DNA from: Phaeosaccion multiseriatum
Lineage: Eukaryota; Ochrophyta, other classes
Reading direction: 5' to 3'
Assembly: GCA_965112735.1 (NCBI GenBank)
Contig: OZ218950.1
Location: forward strand, 3,658,001-3,722,000
Length of the DNA stretch: 64,000 nt
Part shown: one piece after another, positions 17,801 through 29,401 of the stretch
Position numbering within the stretch: the stretch's first letter is position 1
How the letters are laid out: the number at the start of each line of letters is the position of its first letter
Made by a program: the position numbers and the translations under genes
Notes under the pieces: model-generated
Database searches by the model: none
Seen by the model: the letters and a program-made list of their open reading frames with translations, nothing else
What the model was told of the DNA's origin: nothing

Positions 17801-20800
17801 AGGCCAGTCCTAGGGAGGGAGGGAGATAGAGGAGGGAGGAGGAGACCGCGGGTGGTGGGTGGGTGGACGCGATACAACGAACAAGCTCCATTCTGGTGCG
17901 AATCTTTGAGGAGAAGCGAAAGAACGAAAAGGGCGCGCTCCGTTTATCGTGGTTTGTGAGCAACAAACAAGAGAATGGTTGTGGACGCTGCGAAATACCT
18001 ATGTGCCCCTTCCTTCCTTTCTTCCCTAGTCACCTTACTTAACATTAACCTTACTTAACCTTGACCTAACTAAAGGTACTGGAGGAGCGCATCATGAGCG
18101 AGCAGGTGAAGTTCGACGACGACGTGTGGCAAAACATGCCCCTTGCCGTGGACATGCTCCGGAAGATCTTCGTCAAAGACAAGAACGACAGGTTGGTGGA
18201 GGTGTCAGGATAGTGGATGGGTGGGTGAGTGGGCGGGTGGGTGCATGGGTGGTGCCCAGAGGGGGGTAGACGTATGTGTGTGGAGGGGATGCCATTAGCG
18301 CGGCTGTCTTCTTCAACAAGGAGCCCAAACTCAACCCCTCCCCCTCCCCCCCCTCCTCTCTCTGCACGGCACTGCACTGCACTATATACAGACTCTCTGC
18401 CCAGGAGCTCCTGGCGCACCCCTGGCACTCTCGCACGGCCAAGCTGAGCACCTCCACGGACAGCACGTCCAAGGAGGCCTTTCAGAGGTTCTACAAGGGC
18501 AGGCAGCAGCTCAAGGTGGGGGCTTGCGTGTGTGCGTGCATTTGTGTGTTTGTGTCGTCGTCGTCACTGCCTGCCACACACACGCCACCCGCCCGACGAG
18601 CTCCCTCCCTGCACACAACTCGCCCTAACTCCTCCCCCCCTCTCTCCCTCCCCCTTAAATTAAAGGCTTGTATGCTGTCTGTGATGACGGGCCTCGCTCT
18701 GGATGACCAACTGGACAACACCACAAATAACAAGAACCACAACAGCAATAAGGAAGGAGTCATGGCGGTGGGCGGGGACGGAGACGACGTGGAGGCAGAG
18801 ATGGAGATGCTCCGCACGGGCGACAAGGCCATTGGGTCACGAGGAGTGGCCGCCAAGATGATCGACATGGATGGCAAAGGGTACGTGTGTGCGCGCGCGC
18901 GTGGGGTGCGCATTGGTACTTGATTTCCGGGTCGTGAGTGAGTGAATGACTTTACTCCTCACTCACTCACTCCTCACTGACTCACCCACTCACCGGCTCC
19001 CTCCCTCCCTCCCCCTCTATTACAGTTACATCGTTGCGGAGGACCTGATCGAGGTGATGGCCCGCATGGGCGAGTCTATCTCGCTCGCAGATGCCCAGGC
19101 CATGATGAAGGCCGCGGATGGGGACGTCACCACGTGCCCAGACCGCCTCTCTTACGCCGACATGACCCGCTTGGTGCCTCCGCTCTGCCCTGCACGGGTG
19201 TTCAAGCCTGGGGAGGTGCGCACTTTGTACTTACTACTGTTGTCGTACCAATACCCTTACCTTACAGTACCGTCTTGGATTTGCTCTGCCCCCCTTTTCT
19301 TCTGCCTGTTGTGGCTGGAAGGAAGGAAGGAAGGAAGAAGTCCGTTGCGTCCGTCTGAATTTTGCTCCTGCTGCTTCTCTCCGGTCGCCTCGTGTCCCAC
19401 CCGCCGTCTCGACTACTCTTGCCTCCCTCCCTCCCTCCCTCACTTCCTCTCAACCTGCTTACCTCGCCATGCGCCTACCTGCCTGCCTGCTTGCCTCGCC
19501 TCGCTTGGTTTGGCTCAGGTGATATATGAGGAGGGTGAAAGCGATCCCAACATTTATCTCGTCAAGAAGGGCGCAGTCGAGTTTGGTCTTGAGGTACCCA
19601 ATCAGAGCTTCCTCAAGCTTCAGGTGGGATAGAGTATTGAGCAAGGGAAGGATGGTAGAGGGTGACAGAGAATGGCAAAGAATGGCACGGGAAGGGAGAG
19701 TTCAGGCTGTGCCGTCATCTAATTCCATCCACCTTACGAGATCGCTTCGTTTCCATTCCTCATATGCTCCATTCACCGTATCCTGCCGTGCCCTGCTCTG
19801 CCCTCCTCTGGGGTCTCTCTTGCTTTCTCTCTCTTTATCCCCCCTCTGACCTCCACCTCCCCCCTCTCGCTCGCTCGCTCCCTCTCTCACGCCCTCCCCT
19901 CCTCTTCCTCCCTCCCCTCCCCTCCTCCCTCCCTTCCTCCTCAGGGCCTACCGCATGGCGCCTCCTTCGGCGAGGTGGAGCTGCTCATGGGCGACAAGGG
20001 CCACCCTGCCCCCCGCGTGTGTAAGTGCACTTGTGCCAAGACCTGGAGGGGCCACCCCGTTCAGGGCTGCGAATTGCTCGCAGTCACGAGCAGCCTCTTC
20101 TCGCTGCTCCGGTGGTTCCCCAATGTTGATGCCAAGCTCAACGCGCAGGTGAGGGAGGGGTGGAGAGAGTGTTTTTTGGGGTGGGGGGGGGGGGAAGCGG
20201 GTTGGAGTAGGAGAGAAGGGTGGGCGGGTGAGTAGGAGGACAGTGTGGAAGGTTGAAAGGTTTAAGAGAGAGAGACTGAGACCTAGGGGAGAGCTTTCTG
20301 AGATAGAGAAAGGCGAAGTGAAAGGAACCCCAACGCTCCTCGTACCATGTACTCATTCAGGCCGACGTGCGGTTACGTCAGCTCACTTCCGAACTGCTGC
20401 TGCACGGCGTAGGGGGGGGAGAAGGCGAAGCCATTACATTAAGTCCCGGGCAAGTTGTGTATCAAAGAGGGGAGAAGGAGGAGGGGGAGGAGTTTGTGTT
20501 GGTGGTTGCGTCGGGGCAAGTGACGGCGGATCTGGAGAGCGCCCCGGGTCAGGGCGTCGAGACCAAGAGGAGGAGGAGAACGGTGCTGCACAGGGGAGAC
20601 TTTTGCCTGTGCGGCGAGGGCTTTCGGTAAGTCAGAGACAGCCAGACTGTGTGAGAGGCCACAGACGAGGAGGGCTGTCTTTGCGGCCTGCCTGACCTCA
20701 ACAGGGCCAGCTCCGCAGCGGGCTTTTAGGCCTCCCTCCTTTGCTTTGTCCCTCCCCAACCTGCAACCCGTACCCAAGCTCCTCTAACCTCCTTTCCTCT

Positions 20801-21023
20801 CTCCGCTTGCATGCATAGGGAGTTTGGTAGCAAGGTGGAGGTGGCGTGTAAGGCGGTGAGTGACGGGCCGGCCAAGGTGTTGCGACTGCCCAAGAGGGAG
20901 GTCATGGGGCTCTTCAATAAGAGGAACTTGTCCTTCATCCGAGAAAGAGTGCTCACCACCGCTTCCGCTGAGGGTGGAAGCGAGGCAAAGGAACCATCAA
21001 AGGAGGACAAAGCTTTGGGGTGA
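14605..21023 (+). CDS. Protein kinase with EF-hand and two C-terminal cyclic-nucleotide-binding domains, 16 exons
   Basis: Exons: 14605-15074, 15338-15452, 15759-15862, 16149-16193, 16361-16478, 16656-16732, 17196-17289, 17649-17738, 18076-18191, 18392-18515, 18666-18880, 19026-19215, 19519-19623, 19945-20148, 20361-20626, 20819-21023; phases agree, 845 aa. The N-terminus is Arg/Ser-rich and poly-Gln (CAG run), with one hydrophobic segment near residue 130. The CDPK/CaMK-like kinase domain shows GEGSFGTV (167-174), VAVK (Lys189), DFG (301-303) and APE (327-329). The catalytic loop reads HGDIKPEN (Asp280), so the usual Arg of HRD is Gly. An EF-hand (DMDGKGYIVAED, about 516-527) and a weaker second one follow. 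Then come two cNMP-binding folds, with the GEVELL phosphate-binding block in the first (about 587-689) and a degenerate second (about 690-845). Inference: an integrator of Ca2+ and cyclic nucleotide signals, distinct from PKG, whose nucleotide domains are N-terminal. Confidence 0.88.
14751..14797 (+). repeat. CAG trinucleotide repeat encoding poly-Gln
   Basis: About 15 uninterrupted GCA/CAG units, followed by CAA-interrupted units, inside exon 1 of the kinase gene. It encodes a run of roughly 18-20 glutamines and is likely length-variable. Confidence 0.9.
16981..17140 (+). repeat. (CTTC)n tetranucleotide repeat in a kinase intron
   Basis: About 160 bp of nearly pure CCTT/CTTC units in intron 6 of the kinase gene (16733-17195), upstream of the polypyrimidine tract. 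The same motif occurs independently at 54,403. Confidence 0.9.
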
Positions 21024-21940
21024 GTGGGGGGGGCGACAGTAGCCTTCGAGGGGCAGCAGCAGCAGCAGCGGCCAGTAGAGTAGAGGCAGGCAGCAGTAGT
21101 TAGAGCGGTACATGTAGGGCAAGTAGCAGCGGTATAGACCTACGGCCGATGCAAGCAGCAGCAGCAGCAGGATAGAGGAAGGATGGGAGGGCACCGGGAT
21201 GGCGGCCTCTGATATTTTTATTTCACAAAATGAATCAAGAGGGGAGAGGCCAGTAAAGGCAGTACAATTGACCCCAAGATTAATTTATGATTGAAATTAA
21301 AGGTCCAGCGCGGCATTTGAGGACAGCCTTGGGGCAGGGGTGAAGGCTCGTGAAGAGAAGAGGAGGGCCCATTCGCCGCCCCCAAAGGTGCCCGACTTTC
21401 GAGACCAAGAAAAGTCGCAAATGGCCTGCTTCGGTACTGCTGCTGCGGTATTGCCTCTTCTCTTTGTGTTACCCTTGCGCTCGTCCGGTAAACACGTACA
21501 CGTGAGCATGAGTGGCGATGGACATGGAGTCACACAGCCCTTCTTCCTCCTCGGCCGATCGGAGTTCATGCAGCCAATCCTGCCTCCTCTCTAGTCTTGC
21601 AGCCACACGGCAAGCACTCAGGGCGGGACCCGTGGGCGTTGCGTGCCTCCCACTGCGAGGGCGGAAACCGGCGAGGTCTTTGGGCCGCATGCAGGGGCGC
21701 CTCGGGGAAGAGTGGCGACAAGCGAGGCTCCGCAAAGATGGCCAGACTTCGGCGCACACCGGGTAAGTAGGCACCAGCAAGGAGCTAAGCAGCGCGCAAG
21801 CGTCTCGAGACTGGCACACTCTCGTCATTCAGCGAAGCGTCGCCCACGTGCTGCCGCCGAATGAGTGTGCCGCACACGCTTGTCTTCACGATGCCTTGAC
21901 AAGACAAGGACGTGGCTTGTTTGCATCATCGGGACACTGC
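21024..21940. other. Convergent spacer between kinase and exosome genes
   Basis: Holds CAG/GCA-rich stretches (21,050-21,170), an A/T-rich patch around 21,230-21,300, and short unsupported ORFs. No gene, RNA or mobile element is recognised. Confidence 0.5.
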
Positions 21941-22774
21941 TCACGTTTGGGCTTGCGCCTTTGCCTTTGCTTGTGCCGTGGCCTGTGCAATAAGCTTGAC
22001 GCGCATCATGGCGTGCATGCTTGCAATCCCGTCGGTGCAGAGTTCGACTGCCCTGCTCACAGTGCTGCTGCTCATGCCTCCTCTCAGCCACCACTGTGTC
22101 ACCTCCCGAGTGGAGGGCATCATGGCCACCGTCATGGTGCCGCTGCCGGCCCTCTCCTCCTCTCGGTTGGGGTCCATCATGACTAGTACATCCTCCTCCC
22201 CCTCATTCTCAGTGCCACCCATAGAGCCGACGGAGCAAGCTGCGACAAGGTCGAAGAGCTCTATTCCTGCGCTCGCCAGGGCCAGCGAGGCGCACGTGGT
22301 GGCCGCGCCCAGCTCGCCGCCGTCCGACTGCAGGATGATGACATAGATGTCCACCATCATCTTGGTGAGACGCTGCAGCTGCACCGAGGCAGACAGGGTC
22401 TGTCGCAGCAAGGCGGACATTTCCCGCTCGTCGTCGTCAAAGCCCTTGCTGTCTCGCCTTTGCCCGCCTTGTGCAAAGGGTGCGAAGCGCACATCGCACC
22501 TCAGCTGCCCCTCCTCGCTGAAGGCGCCTCCTCCCCTGCGATCTGCCCGCGGCCCGTACACGGCGCAAATCACCTTCGTGTGGTTGAGCTCCAGGTACGC
22601 AGACCCGGTGGCGCCCGCCGTCACCCCCGTCTCCATAAATACTTGGCGCAGGTCGAAGGCCCCTCGACCATCGCTGCGTTGCTCCTTCCTCTTGGATCCC
22701 TTCTCCGCCGCGGCTTCCTCCTCACGCCCTTCCCCCTCTTCTCGCTCCTCCGTGGGGAAGTAGCAGTTCTGCAT
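21941..22774 (-). CDS. MTR3: Exosome complex RNase PH-like subunit, MTR3/EXOSC6 type
   Basis: Uninterrupted 277-aa frame from ATG 22774. After an acidic/basic N-terminal tail of about 35 residues it has the RNase PH fold signature blocks: RSDGR, a GSAYLELNHTKVICAVYGPR strand, CDVRFAPFA, a long helix ending LLRQTLSASV, LQSDGGELGAATTCASLAL, and DPNREEERAGSGTMTVAMMP. The APFA, MDPNREEE and ELFDLV blocks fit MTR3/EXOSC6 better than RRP41. Role from the family: a structural, catalytically inactive ring subunit of the 9-subunit nuclear and cytoplasmic RNA exosome. The C-terminal 10 residues are Ala/Gln/Lys repeats. It is divergent from the EF-hand gene across 238 bp. Confidence 0.85.
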   Translation of the reverse strand: MQNCYFPTEEREEGEGREEEAAAEKGSKRKEQRSDGRGAFDLRQVFMETGVTAGATGSAYLELNHTKVICAVYGPRADRRGGGAFSEEGQLRCDVRFAPFAQGGQRRDSKGFDDDEREMSALLRQTLSASVQLQRLTKMMVDIYVIILQSDGGELGAATTCASLALASAGIELFDLVAACSVGSMGGTENEGEEDVLVMMDPNREEERAGSGTMTVAMMPSTREVTQWWLRGGMSSSTVSRAVELCTDGIASMHAMMRVKLIAQATAQAKAKAQAQT

Positions 22775-23012
22775 AGCCCTGGCTGCTTGCTCTCTTTCCT
22801 GGATCTAGCAGGGGAGATCGGAAAAGAAAAAACGAGCTGAAACTGCGAGGTCGGGCAGTTGAGGTGATCGATTGCGAGCAAGGGGTGAAAAGCAGAACAG
22901 AAAAGCCCGTTTCTCGTGACTGGGTCTAAGCCCCCCCTTCAGTCGATGACCCGTACACAGAGTCTGAGCGGGTCATCAGCGAGCTTTCCTTGTGCGAAGG
23001 CTCTGCGCAGCA

Positions 23013-26000
23013 ATGGGGGGCGAGGGAAGTCGCTTATCCGGCATGCACAGTATCCCCAGCAAAAAGGAGCTGAAAAAGCAGATGCAGCAGCAATTCATGC
23101 AGCGACAGGCCGAGCTGAATGTTGGGAACCGGGGCAGCGGCCCCCATAAAGTTGTCAACCCCTCCCCTCCTCGCTTGAGTTGTTGCAGCGGCTGGTTGGA
23201 GCTGCTGGCCAACATGTCGCCGGAGAGCGTGGAGAAGCTGCTCCCCAAGCTGCTGGAACACAAGACGGAAGGAGGGTACTGGATGTACGCACTGGACCAG
23301 CCCGCGGTGGTGGCCATTTTGGGAGACTTTCTCAACGAAGCCGCTCGCAAGACTTCGCCTCGAGTTCTGGAGGTGACTGGTTTTCGGGCGCGGGGCAGAG
23401 AGAATGGAGAAGGCGATGGCCACGGAGGAAGGAAGGGGAGAGGCAAATTGACAAGGGTTCGACCGAGGGCGGTGGGCCTTGGCCTTGACCAACCAGTGGC
23501 AGCAGCACAAGCACAGGTACAACAAGGGGTGAGAGATGGGGAGGACGGGACGCCGACGCTACCCGAGTGCAAAGAAGAAGGGGGTGCCGGCGGTCCAAGA
23601 CGGCAGGAGAAGGACGGATGTCTCCCAAATATAGAGGACGCACCGCCAGTCCAACAAGGGTCCTCACCAAGGGGGGAAGAAGGCCATGCAGCAGCTGTAC
23701 AATGCAAAGCGGGGCAGGCCACCGAGGGAAGTCGAAGAGACGTGCAAGACGGGGAAGAAGCAGCAGTTGAAGGGAAAGGAGATGAGGCTCCTCTTGTGCA
23801 GAGCCCCCGAGGTGTAGGAGATGGGCCAGACTCGGGCATAGCAGTGGGGGCTACAGCTCATTTACAACCACGAAGCGTCGCAGTGGGGGCTACTGCTCAT
23901 TTGCATTCAAGCCCAGCACCATCCTCGGCAGCAGCAGCAGCAGCAGGATCAGAGCCTCCCCTCGTACCGACCCCGCCAGCTTCGGTAGACGCCGCCACGA
24001 GTGGGGCCCCGGGGCCGAGTGCTGCCGTGGACTCTTCCTCCTCCTCCTCGTCGTCTTGTTCATCGCTCGCCGAGAAGCTCTTCCAACGGTTCGATGCCAA
24101 GGGGCGTGGAAGGGTCAACGCCCTCGAGATTGTGGCGGCCCTCTTTCTGCTGGCGGGGGAGGGGCGTCCCTTCCAGATGGCCGAGGCTGCGAGGGAGGAT
24201 CCTGCTCTGAGGGGTCACCTCCGCCGCTTGGTGGCTCTGTTTGACTTTGACGGCGGCGGGGCGCTCAACGAAGTGGCTGTGGAGGCCATGTGGGAGTGCG
24301 CCGTGCGCGGTCTCAGCAGGTTGTGCGGAGTGGCCCTGGCGGAGGATCTCAACGACGAGTTGGCTCTGCTGGTGCAGCAGCTCTTCAGGGTGAGTGAGGG
24401 AGGGAGGAGTTGGGGTGTTGTAGGTTAGTTGTACGTTTGTGAGGGGGGCAGTGAGGGAATTGGGTGTTGTTGTGTGAGCGAATGCGTGAGTGAGAGCGTG
24501 CGTGAGTGAGTGAGCGCATGAGCGCGAGAGGGGATGGGTGCGTACGTGCAGCGAGACTGACTGAGGTAGTGAGTGAGCAGAGTGAGTGAGCAGAGTGGTT
24601 GAGGGAATTGAGTGAGTGAATGAGTGCGTAAAGGTGAGTGTGCGCGAGTCAGGCTGACGGATTGAAAACTGAAATAACTGAAGGCTTGCGCCGATCTTGC
24701 CGGTGCGGATGGGAGGACAAAGGGGAAGTGATCTCATCACAGTGATGTCTTCTAGCTGACAAATGTGTCCTTTTTTGTCGTTCTCTTGCCCTCCTCCATA
24801 TCTCCCCTCGCGCATGTGTCTGTCCCGGCCCCCCCCCCCCCTTTGCACCCCCACCAAAAGGAAACCAAGCATGTATACGGAGTCGATAGCATCGCATCCT
24901 CCATCCTCGTGGAGTGGATGCTCACGAACCCCTTTGTGCGCAGCTGCCTCCTGCACTTTACACACGCTCGCCTCATTGTGTCCGCCCAGCTCGAGTTTCA
25001 GAGACGCATGCAGGAGGCGGCGTCGCTCTTCCACACGGCCACGAAGGAGGAGGGGGGCGAGGTCAGCTTCCAACGCGTCCGTCAGATCCTTCTGCAGCTC
25101 GAGACACATTCGCCGCGGAACGAAGACATGGACACCTTCCTCACGGTATGGTGGTGTCACATGGAAATGGACATGGAACCGGAATGGATGGGGTGGGGTA
25201 GGGGAGTGGGATGGGTGAGATGGGTGGATTGATTGGATGGATGGATGGGTGGGTGGGTGGCGTGGGTGGCGTGGCGTGGATGGGTGGGATGGGTGGGGAA
25301 GGGTGGGTGGCGTGGATGGGTGGGATGTGATGGATGAGATGGATGGGATGAACGGGTAGGCGGGTGGGTGGGTGCTATCCTTACCACGACGCCGTGGGGC
25401 CCACGTCACGTCTTTTCGCTATATGCTGTCACGACCCTCTATCTGGCCATGCCTCCCCCCCTGCCTGTGGCATCACTACCTTGCCTCATCTGACCCTCCC
25501 TCGGACCCTCTCTCCACTGCCTCAGCCTCTGCCTTTGCCCCTGCCTGTGTGCGTGCCTCCCTCTGACCCTCTCTCTTCTGCTACTTTTGCGCTTGGCCTT
25601 TGCATCACCTCCATCCTCCTCTGCAGATGGTGGGTAGCTCGGACGAGCTGGGAGGTGACGATCTCATCTCGCAGAAGGAGTTCGACGGGGGCATATCTGC
25701 GTGGCTGAGCTACGGAGTACTCTCCGACACGGACGCCATTCACGCAGATTTGCGGTGCAGCGACGTCAAGGCCCTCTTGTGGCTAACCGAAGGTAAGGAG
25801 GGAGGGAGTGGGGCTCTCTTGCCGAGAGGGCTGACAGGGCCACGTGCGTGTTCGTCTTGGGCCGCGTTCTCTCCATCTCCTGTCGCTCCTCGCGCTCTCT
25901 CGCTCTCTTTCTCTCATTCGCCCTCCCTCTTTCTTTCTCCCCCCCCCCCCCCTCTAACCACCCGAATCCCGACCGTGACGGCACCGACACACACCGGCAC

Positions 26001-27290
26001 CAGGCACCAAGACCGCGGAGCCGTCTGACATTCTCGTGAAGCGGGCCGTGGATGAGATTGACCAAGACAAGAGTGGCACCATCTCCCGCGGGGAGTGGGT
26101 CCTCTACAGCTGCCACTTCAACCCCAACACGGGCAAGCTCTCCTTCGTCAACGACCTCTTGTCTCTATTTAACCAATACGACGACGACAACAGCGGAACC
26201 ATGACGGACATGGAGATGGCGCTGCTGGTGGAGAATGCCCTCAACGAAAAGGTTCAGGAGCTCGCGGTCAAAGGATTTGAAGTGCGTAAGGGCTTCGCGG
26301 TGATCCTCGAGCAATTCGCCAAGGACACGAGCCTCACGCTCCTGTCGGTCATGGACGCGAGTCGGACGGGCACCGTGCAGTGGAGCGAGGTGAGGAGTGA
26401 AGGAGGAGCTCAATATCCCGTTTGCGTAAAAATCGCCCAAATCGCCCGATTTCCGGCGAAAAACAGTTTTCGCGCATTTGCAGAGAAATGACGCTGGGAG
26501 AAGCGCTATAGCTCTTCGTGTAGCTCTTTGAGATGCCTACCGATACATAGTCTTTCGGCTTTCATCGCCTCTTCCCTTCCGTAGTTGTCAGCATTTCCGC
26601 AGCAGCACCCCCTTCCCGCGGGGGGGAGAAGGGGGATGTGCACGCCACGGAAATCGCTCATGGGCAGCTTGCCCGCCCTTCTGCAAGAGAACAGGCGCAG
26701 CGCTATGGCAGCTAGCCACAGTGGAGCAGCAGCAGGACCCTTGGCAAGCCTGGTGCGATTTCCGTGACGTGCACATCCCCCGTCCCCCCCCCCGCGGGAA
26801 GGGGGTGCTGCTGCGGAAATGCTGACAACTACGGAAGGGAAGAGGCGTTGAAAGCCGAAAGACTATGTGTCGGTAGGCATCTCAAAGAGCTACACGAAGA
26901 GCTATAGCACTCCTCCCAGCGTCATTTCTCTGCAAATGCGCGAAAACTGTTTTTCTATAAATTTGGGCGATTTTTACGCAAACGGAGTGTTAAAAACGTT
27001 TGCACTAGCTAGTTCAACTCACCTCCCCCCTGCGCGTGCCCTTCCCTCCCTCCTGTTATGGTGCGTGCGCGCCGCAGTTCAAGGCACATCAGGCGTTCCT
27101 GGTTCAGAAGCTGAGCGACTTGCACCAGTACGTGGAGGAGGTGGCGGTGGAGAGGGTGCCCTCCTCGAGCTCGAGCAGCAATGGCCACAGCAGCAGCAGC
27201 AGCAGGAAGAGGGGCAAGAAGGGAGGGCTCGGGGACAGGAGGAAGCTCACCGTCAAGCTTGGCCCCAAGCAGCGCCTCTTGAAGCTCTGA
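23013..27290 (+). CDS. Multi-EF-hand protein with N-myristoylation consensus, 5 exons
   Basis: Exons 23013-24389, 24861-25145, 25627-25792, 26004-26389, 27078-27290; GT-AG, phases agree, 808 aa. The first ATG gives MGGEGS, which fits the MGxxxS/T N-myristoylation rule. An upstream in-frame GTG at 22992 is not used as a start here. The N-terminal half is low-complexity and probably disordered. From about residue 340 come EF-hand pairs: two degenerate loops (DAKGRGRVNALE; DFDGGGALNEVA), two canonical loops (DQDKSGTISRGE, DDDNSGTMTDME) and a weak one (DASRTGTVQWSE) split by the last intron. The C-terminus is Lys/Arg-rich. Inference: a membrane-tethered Ca2+ sensor. I do not recognise a named family. 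The last intron carries a fold-back element. Confidence 0.8.
26418..26985. mobile_element. Fold-back (long inverted-repeat) element inside an intron
   Basis: Two arms of about 235 bp (26418-26656 and 26756-26985) are near-perfect inverted complements around a roughly 100-bp centre. The outer ends are CCGTTTGCG and its complement CGCAAACGG; the inner ends are CACGGAAATCG and its complement. It lies wholly within the last intron of the EF-hand gene. No transposase frame is present, so it is a MITE or fold-back remnant. A clear target duplication is not visible. The transcript would carry a long double-stranded stem before splicing. Confidence 0.85.
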
Positions 27291-27539
27291 GGGTTTGGGT
27301 TTGGACTGCTACGAGTATGCGGACGGTGTTGGCTTTGCCGCAGATCCCTAATTTACTTGTTATTACTACAAACACACTTAAATACAAAAGAAACATACAT
27401 GTAGTCTTTATTTGCAGGTATATACAGACATATGGACAGGAGAGAGACCACGTCTCTGGCGCCCCCCGCGAGACACTGTCTTGCTCGTGGCGCTTGGGTA
27501 TCGCGTGCAGCCTGGCGAGGGTCGAGGACGACCACAAAG

Positions 27540-28040
27540 GGAGACAGACCTCCCCCCTTCGGCTGTGCTGACACTCTGACACTCGCTCCCCCCTCTGCTG
27601 CGTGGAACACCCGCCGGTTGTGTGTGACACTCTCTTCCCCTCCTGGCTGGCTGTATGCAACACTCGCTCCTCCAACCACCCTGCTGTGTGCCACACTCAC
27701 TGGCTGGCTGCGCGTAACACTCGAGGGCCATTCACGGGGTGTGTGCGACACTTTCTTTCCCCCCCTGCTTTGTGCAGCACTCGCTTCTGCCCTGTGGCTG
27801 TGTGTGCGAGACTCGCTTCTCCGCTAGGTACGTGTTACCCTCGCCCCGACCCCTGCTCTGGGTGACACTCGCTTCTGCCCTGTGGCTGTGTGTGATACTC
27901 ACTCCCCCACCCTTCGGCGTGCGACGCTCGCTTCTCCCCACTCGCTCCCCTCCCCTGGTTCTGTGGGACACTCGCTCTCCCACCCTGCTGTATGGGACAC
28001 TCCCTCCCCCCCCCCCTGTTTGTGACCCTGTCTGGCTTCG
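27540..28040. repeat. Degenerate minisatellite with ACACTCGCT core
   Basis: About 500 bp of imperfect tandem units, roughly 30-45 bp each, sharing a core like GTGTGTGACACTCGCTTC. It reads open in several frames on both strands because of its composition. It lies in the 3' spacer between the EF-hand and secreted-protein genes, and no gene is inferred. 28041-28296 shows nothing recognisable. Confidence 0.75.
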
Positions 28041-28296
28041 CCCAAACGCGCACGTGCCTTTCGTCCCCCTACAAGAGAATGCCCAGCACCAGACGCGAGG
28101 GGCCTGTCCCTTGCAACTCAAGTCTCCCCCCCCCCGAGCGGCGGAATTGGCGCTGACAAGGCCTTATCTCACACCCGCCTTCTGCAGCTCTGACTGGGTG
28201 TCAGGTCACCCCAGAGGAAGGACCACTCGCAGAGGTCGGCGGGCTGGCACCTGTCCACCCCCAGCAAAACGACAGAAAGAAAAAAATGGAATGGTG

Positions 28297-29266
28297 TCAG
28301 GACCTCAATCCGTCAGTCGCCGACACGTCCCTCACCAACCTTTGCGTTCGGAAGGAGAAGGTGCACTCATCGTCTGTGGGCCGAGCAATGGCGCGGTAGC
28401 CCTCCACCCCCAGCGTGCCGAGTCGGCCCATCATCTGCTTGAGTCTCACCAAGAGGGCCGTGTCGCTGGCATGCACTCTGCCCTCACAGGTAGGGTCCCT
28501 TTGCCACTCGGGCACCAGGCGGCACGCCCGCGAGGGCCGGTAGTCGCCAAGCTAGACGCGGGAGGGAGGGACATGTAGTTAGCAAGAGGCCACAGGCAAC
28601 AAGACGATGAGGAGGAGTGGAGAATGGGCCCACGTGTTGAGAGGATCCGCGGCCGAGGGGAAAAAAAAGAGGCAACCCTTTCTCTTTCACCTTGACATCC
28701 ATCCTGCACATGCACTTGGGTTCGCAGCGCCCCCGGGTCCACGCGAATGCACACTCCGAGTCCGTCCCCGGCGTGAGCGAAAACGCAAAGTCCTTGCCCT
28801 GCTCGAAGAGCACCTCGAGGAGGGAGTCGTTGTAGTCGTCGTCGTCGTCTTCCCCCGCCTCCGCCCCTGCCGGCTCGTCAGGAGGCAAGAATGACATTTT
28901 CTCGTGCAGTGCCGCATTGAGGTCACGCTCCATCTGCGCCACTCGGTCCTCAAAGCTCTGCGGGTGCCGCTCTGTCCCCTGCTCCTCTTGCCCCTCCTCA
29001 AGGAATGCTGTTGCCTGTTCCTCCTCTCGTGGTCGCGGCTGAGCCTCGGCTGGTTTCTCTGTCCCCTCTTCCGTTCCCTCCGGTTCCGCCGGTTCCTCCA
29101 CGTCTACGGGCTTTGCCTCCGCTCCGTCTGGACCGACATTTGGGACAGCTCCGGAGGAGCCTTCCTCCGGAGCAGCAGCTCCTACTACTGCGGCTCCGCG
29201 ACCCCGCAGATTCGTTGAGAGGAGGATCCCGTGCAATAGCAGCAGCAGCAGAAGCCCCCAGGACAT
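28297..29266 (-). CDS. Predicted secreted acidic protein of unknown function, 2 exons
   Basis: Exons on the complement, 28691-29266 and 28297-28551, join in phase 0 (GTGAAA donor, CTAG acceptor) and give 276 aa. MSWGLLLLLLLHG plus a short polar region is a clear signal peptide. The middle (about 30-130) is Glu/Pro/Ala-rich and probably disordered. The C-terminal part is well composed, with a cysteine cluster (RCEPKCMC), further Cys residues after the splice junction (SRACRLV, DPTCEG) and a DDECTF motif, suggesting a disulphide-bonded extracellular or organelle-lumen domain. I do not recognise the family. The gene starts about 135 bp from the pseudogene palindrome. Confidence 0.65.
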
Positions 29267-29401
29267 GGAAATTTGAAGGACTGAAAGATGTGGCTGTTGG
29301 TGCTCCGCCCCCCCAACTGACGTATGCTCGTTTCGAGCCTTTTTTTTCGTGTCGAGACCAGCACGTATACGGGCTTATTATTAGTGTCGAGTGCCACAGC
29401 G

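Noticed and set aside
22992-23012. Upstream GTG start for the EF-hand protein
   Set aside because: Nuclear genes normally use ATG; the ATG at 23013 also gives the myristoylation motif.
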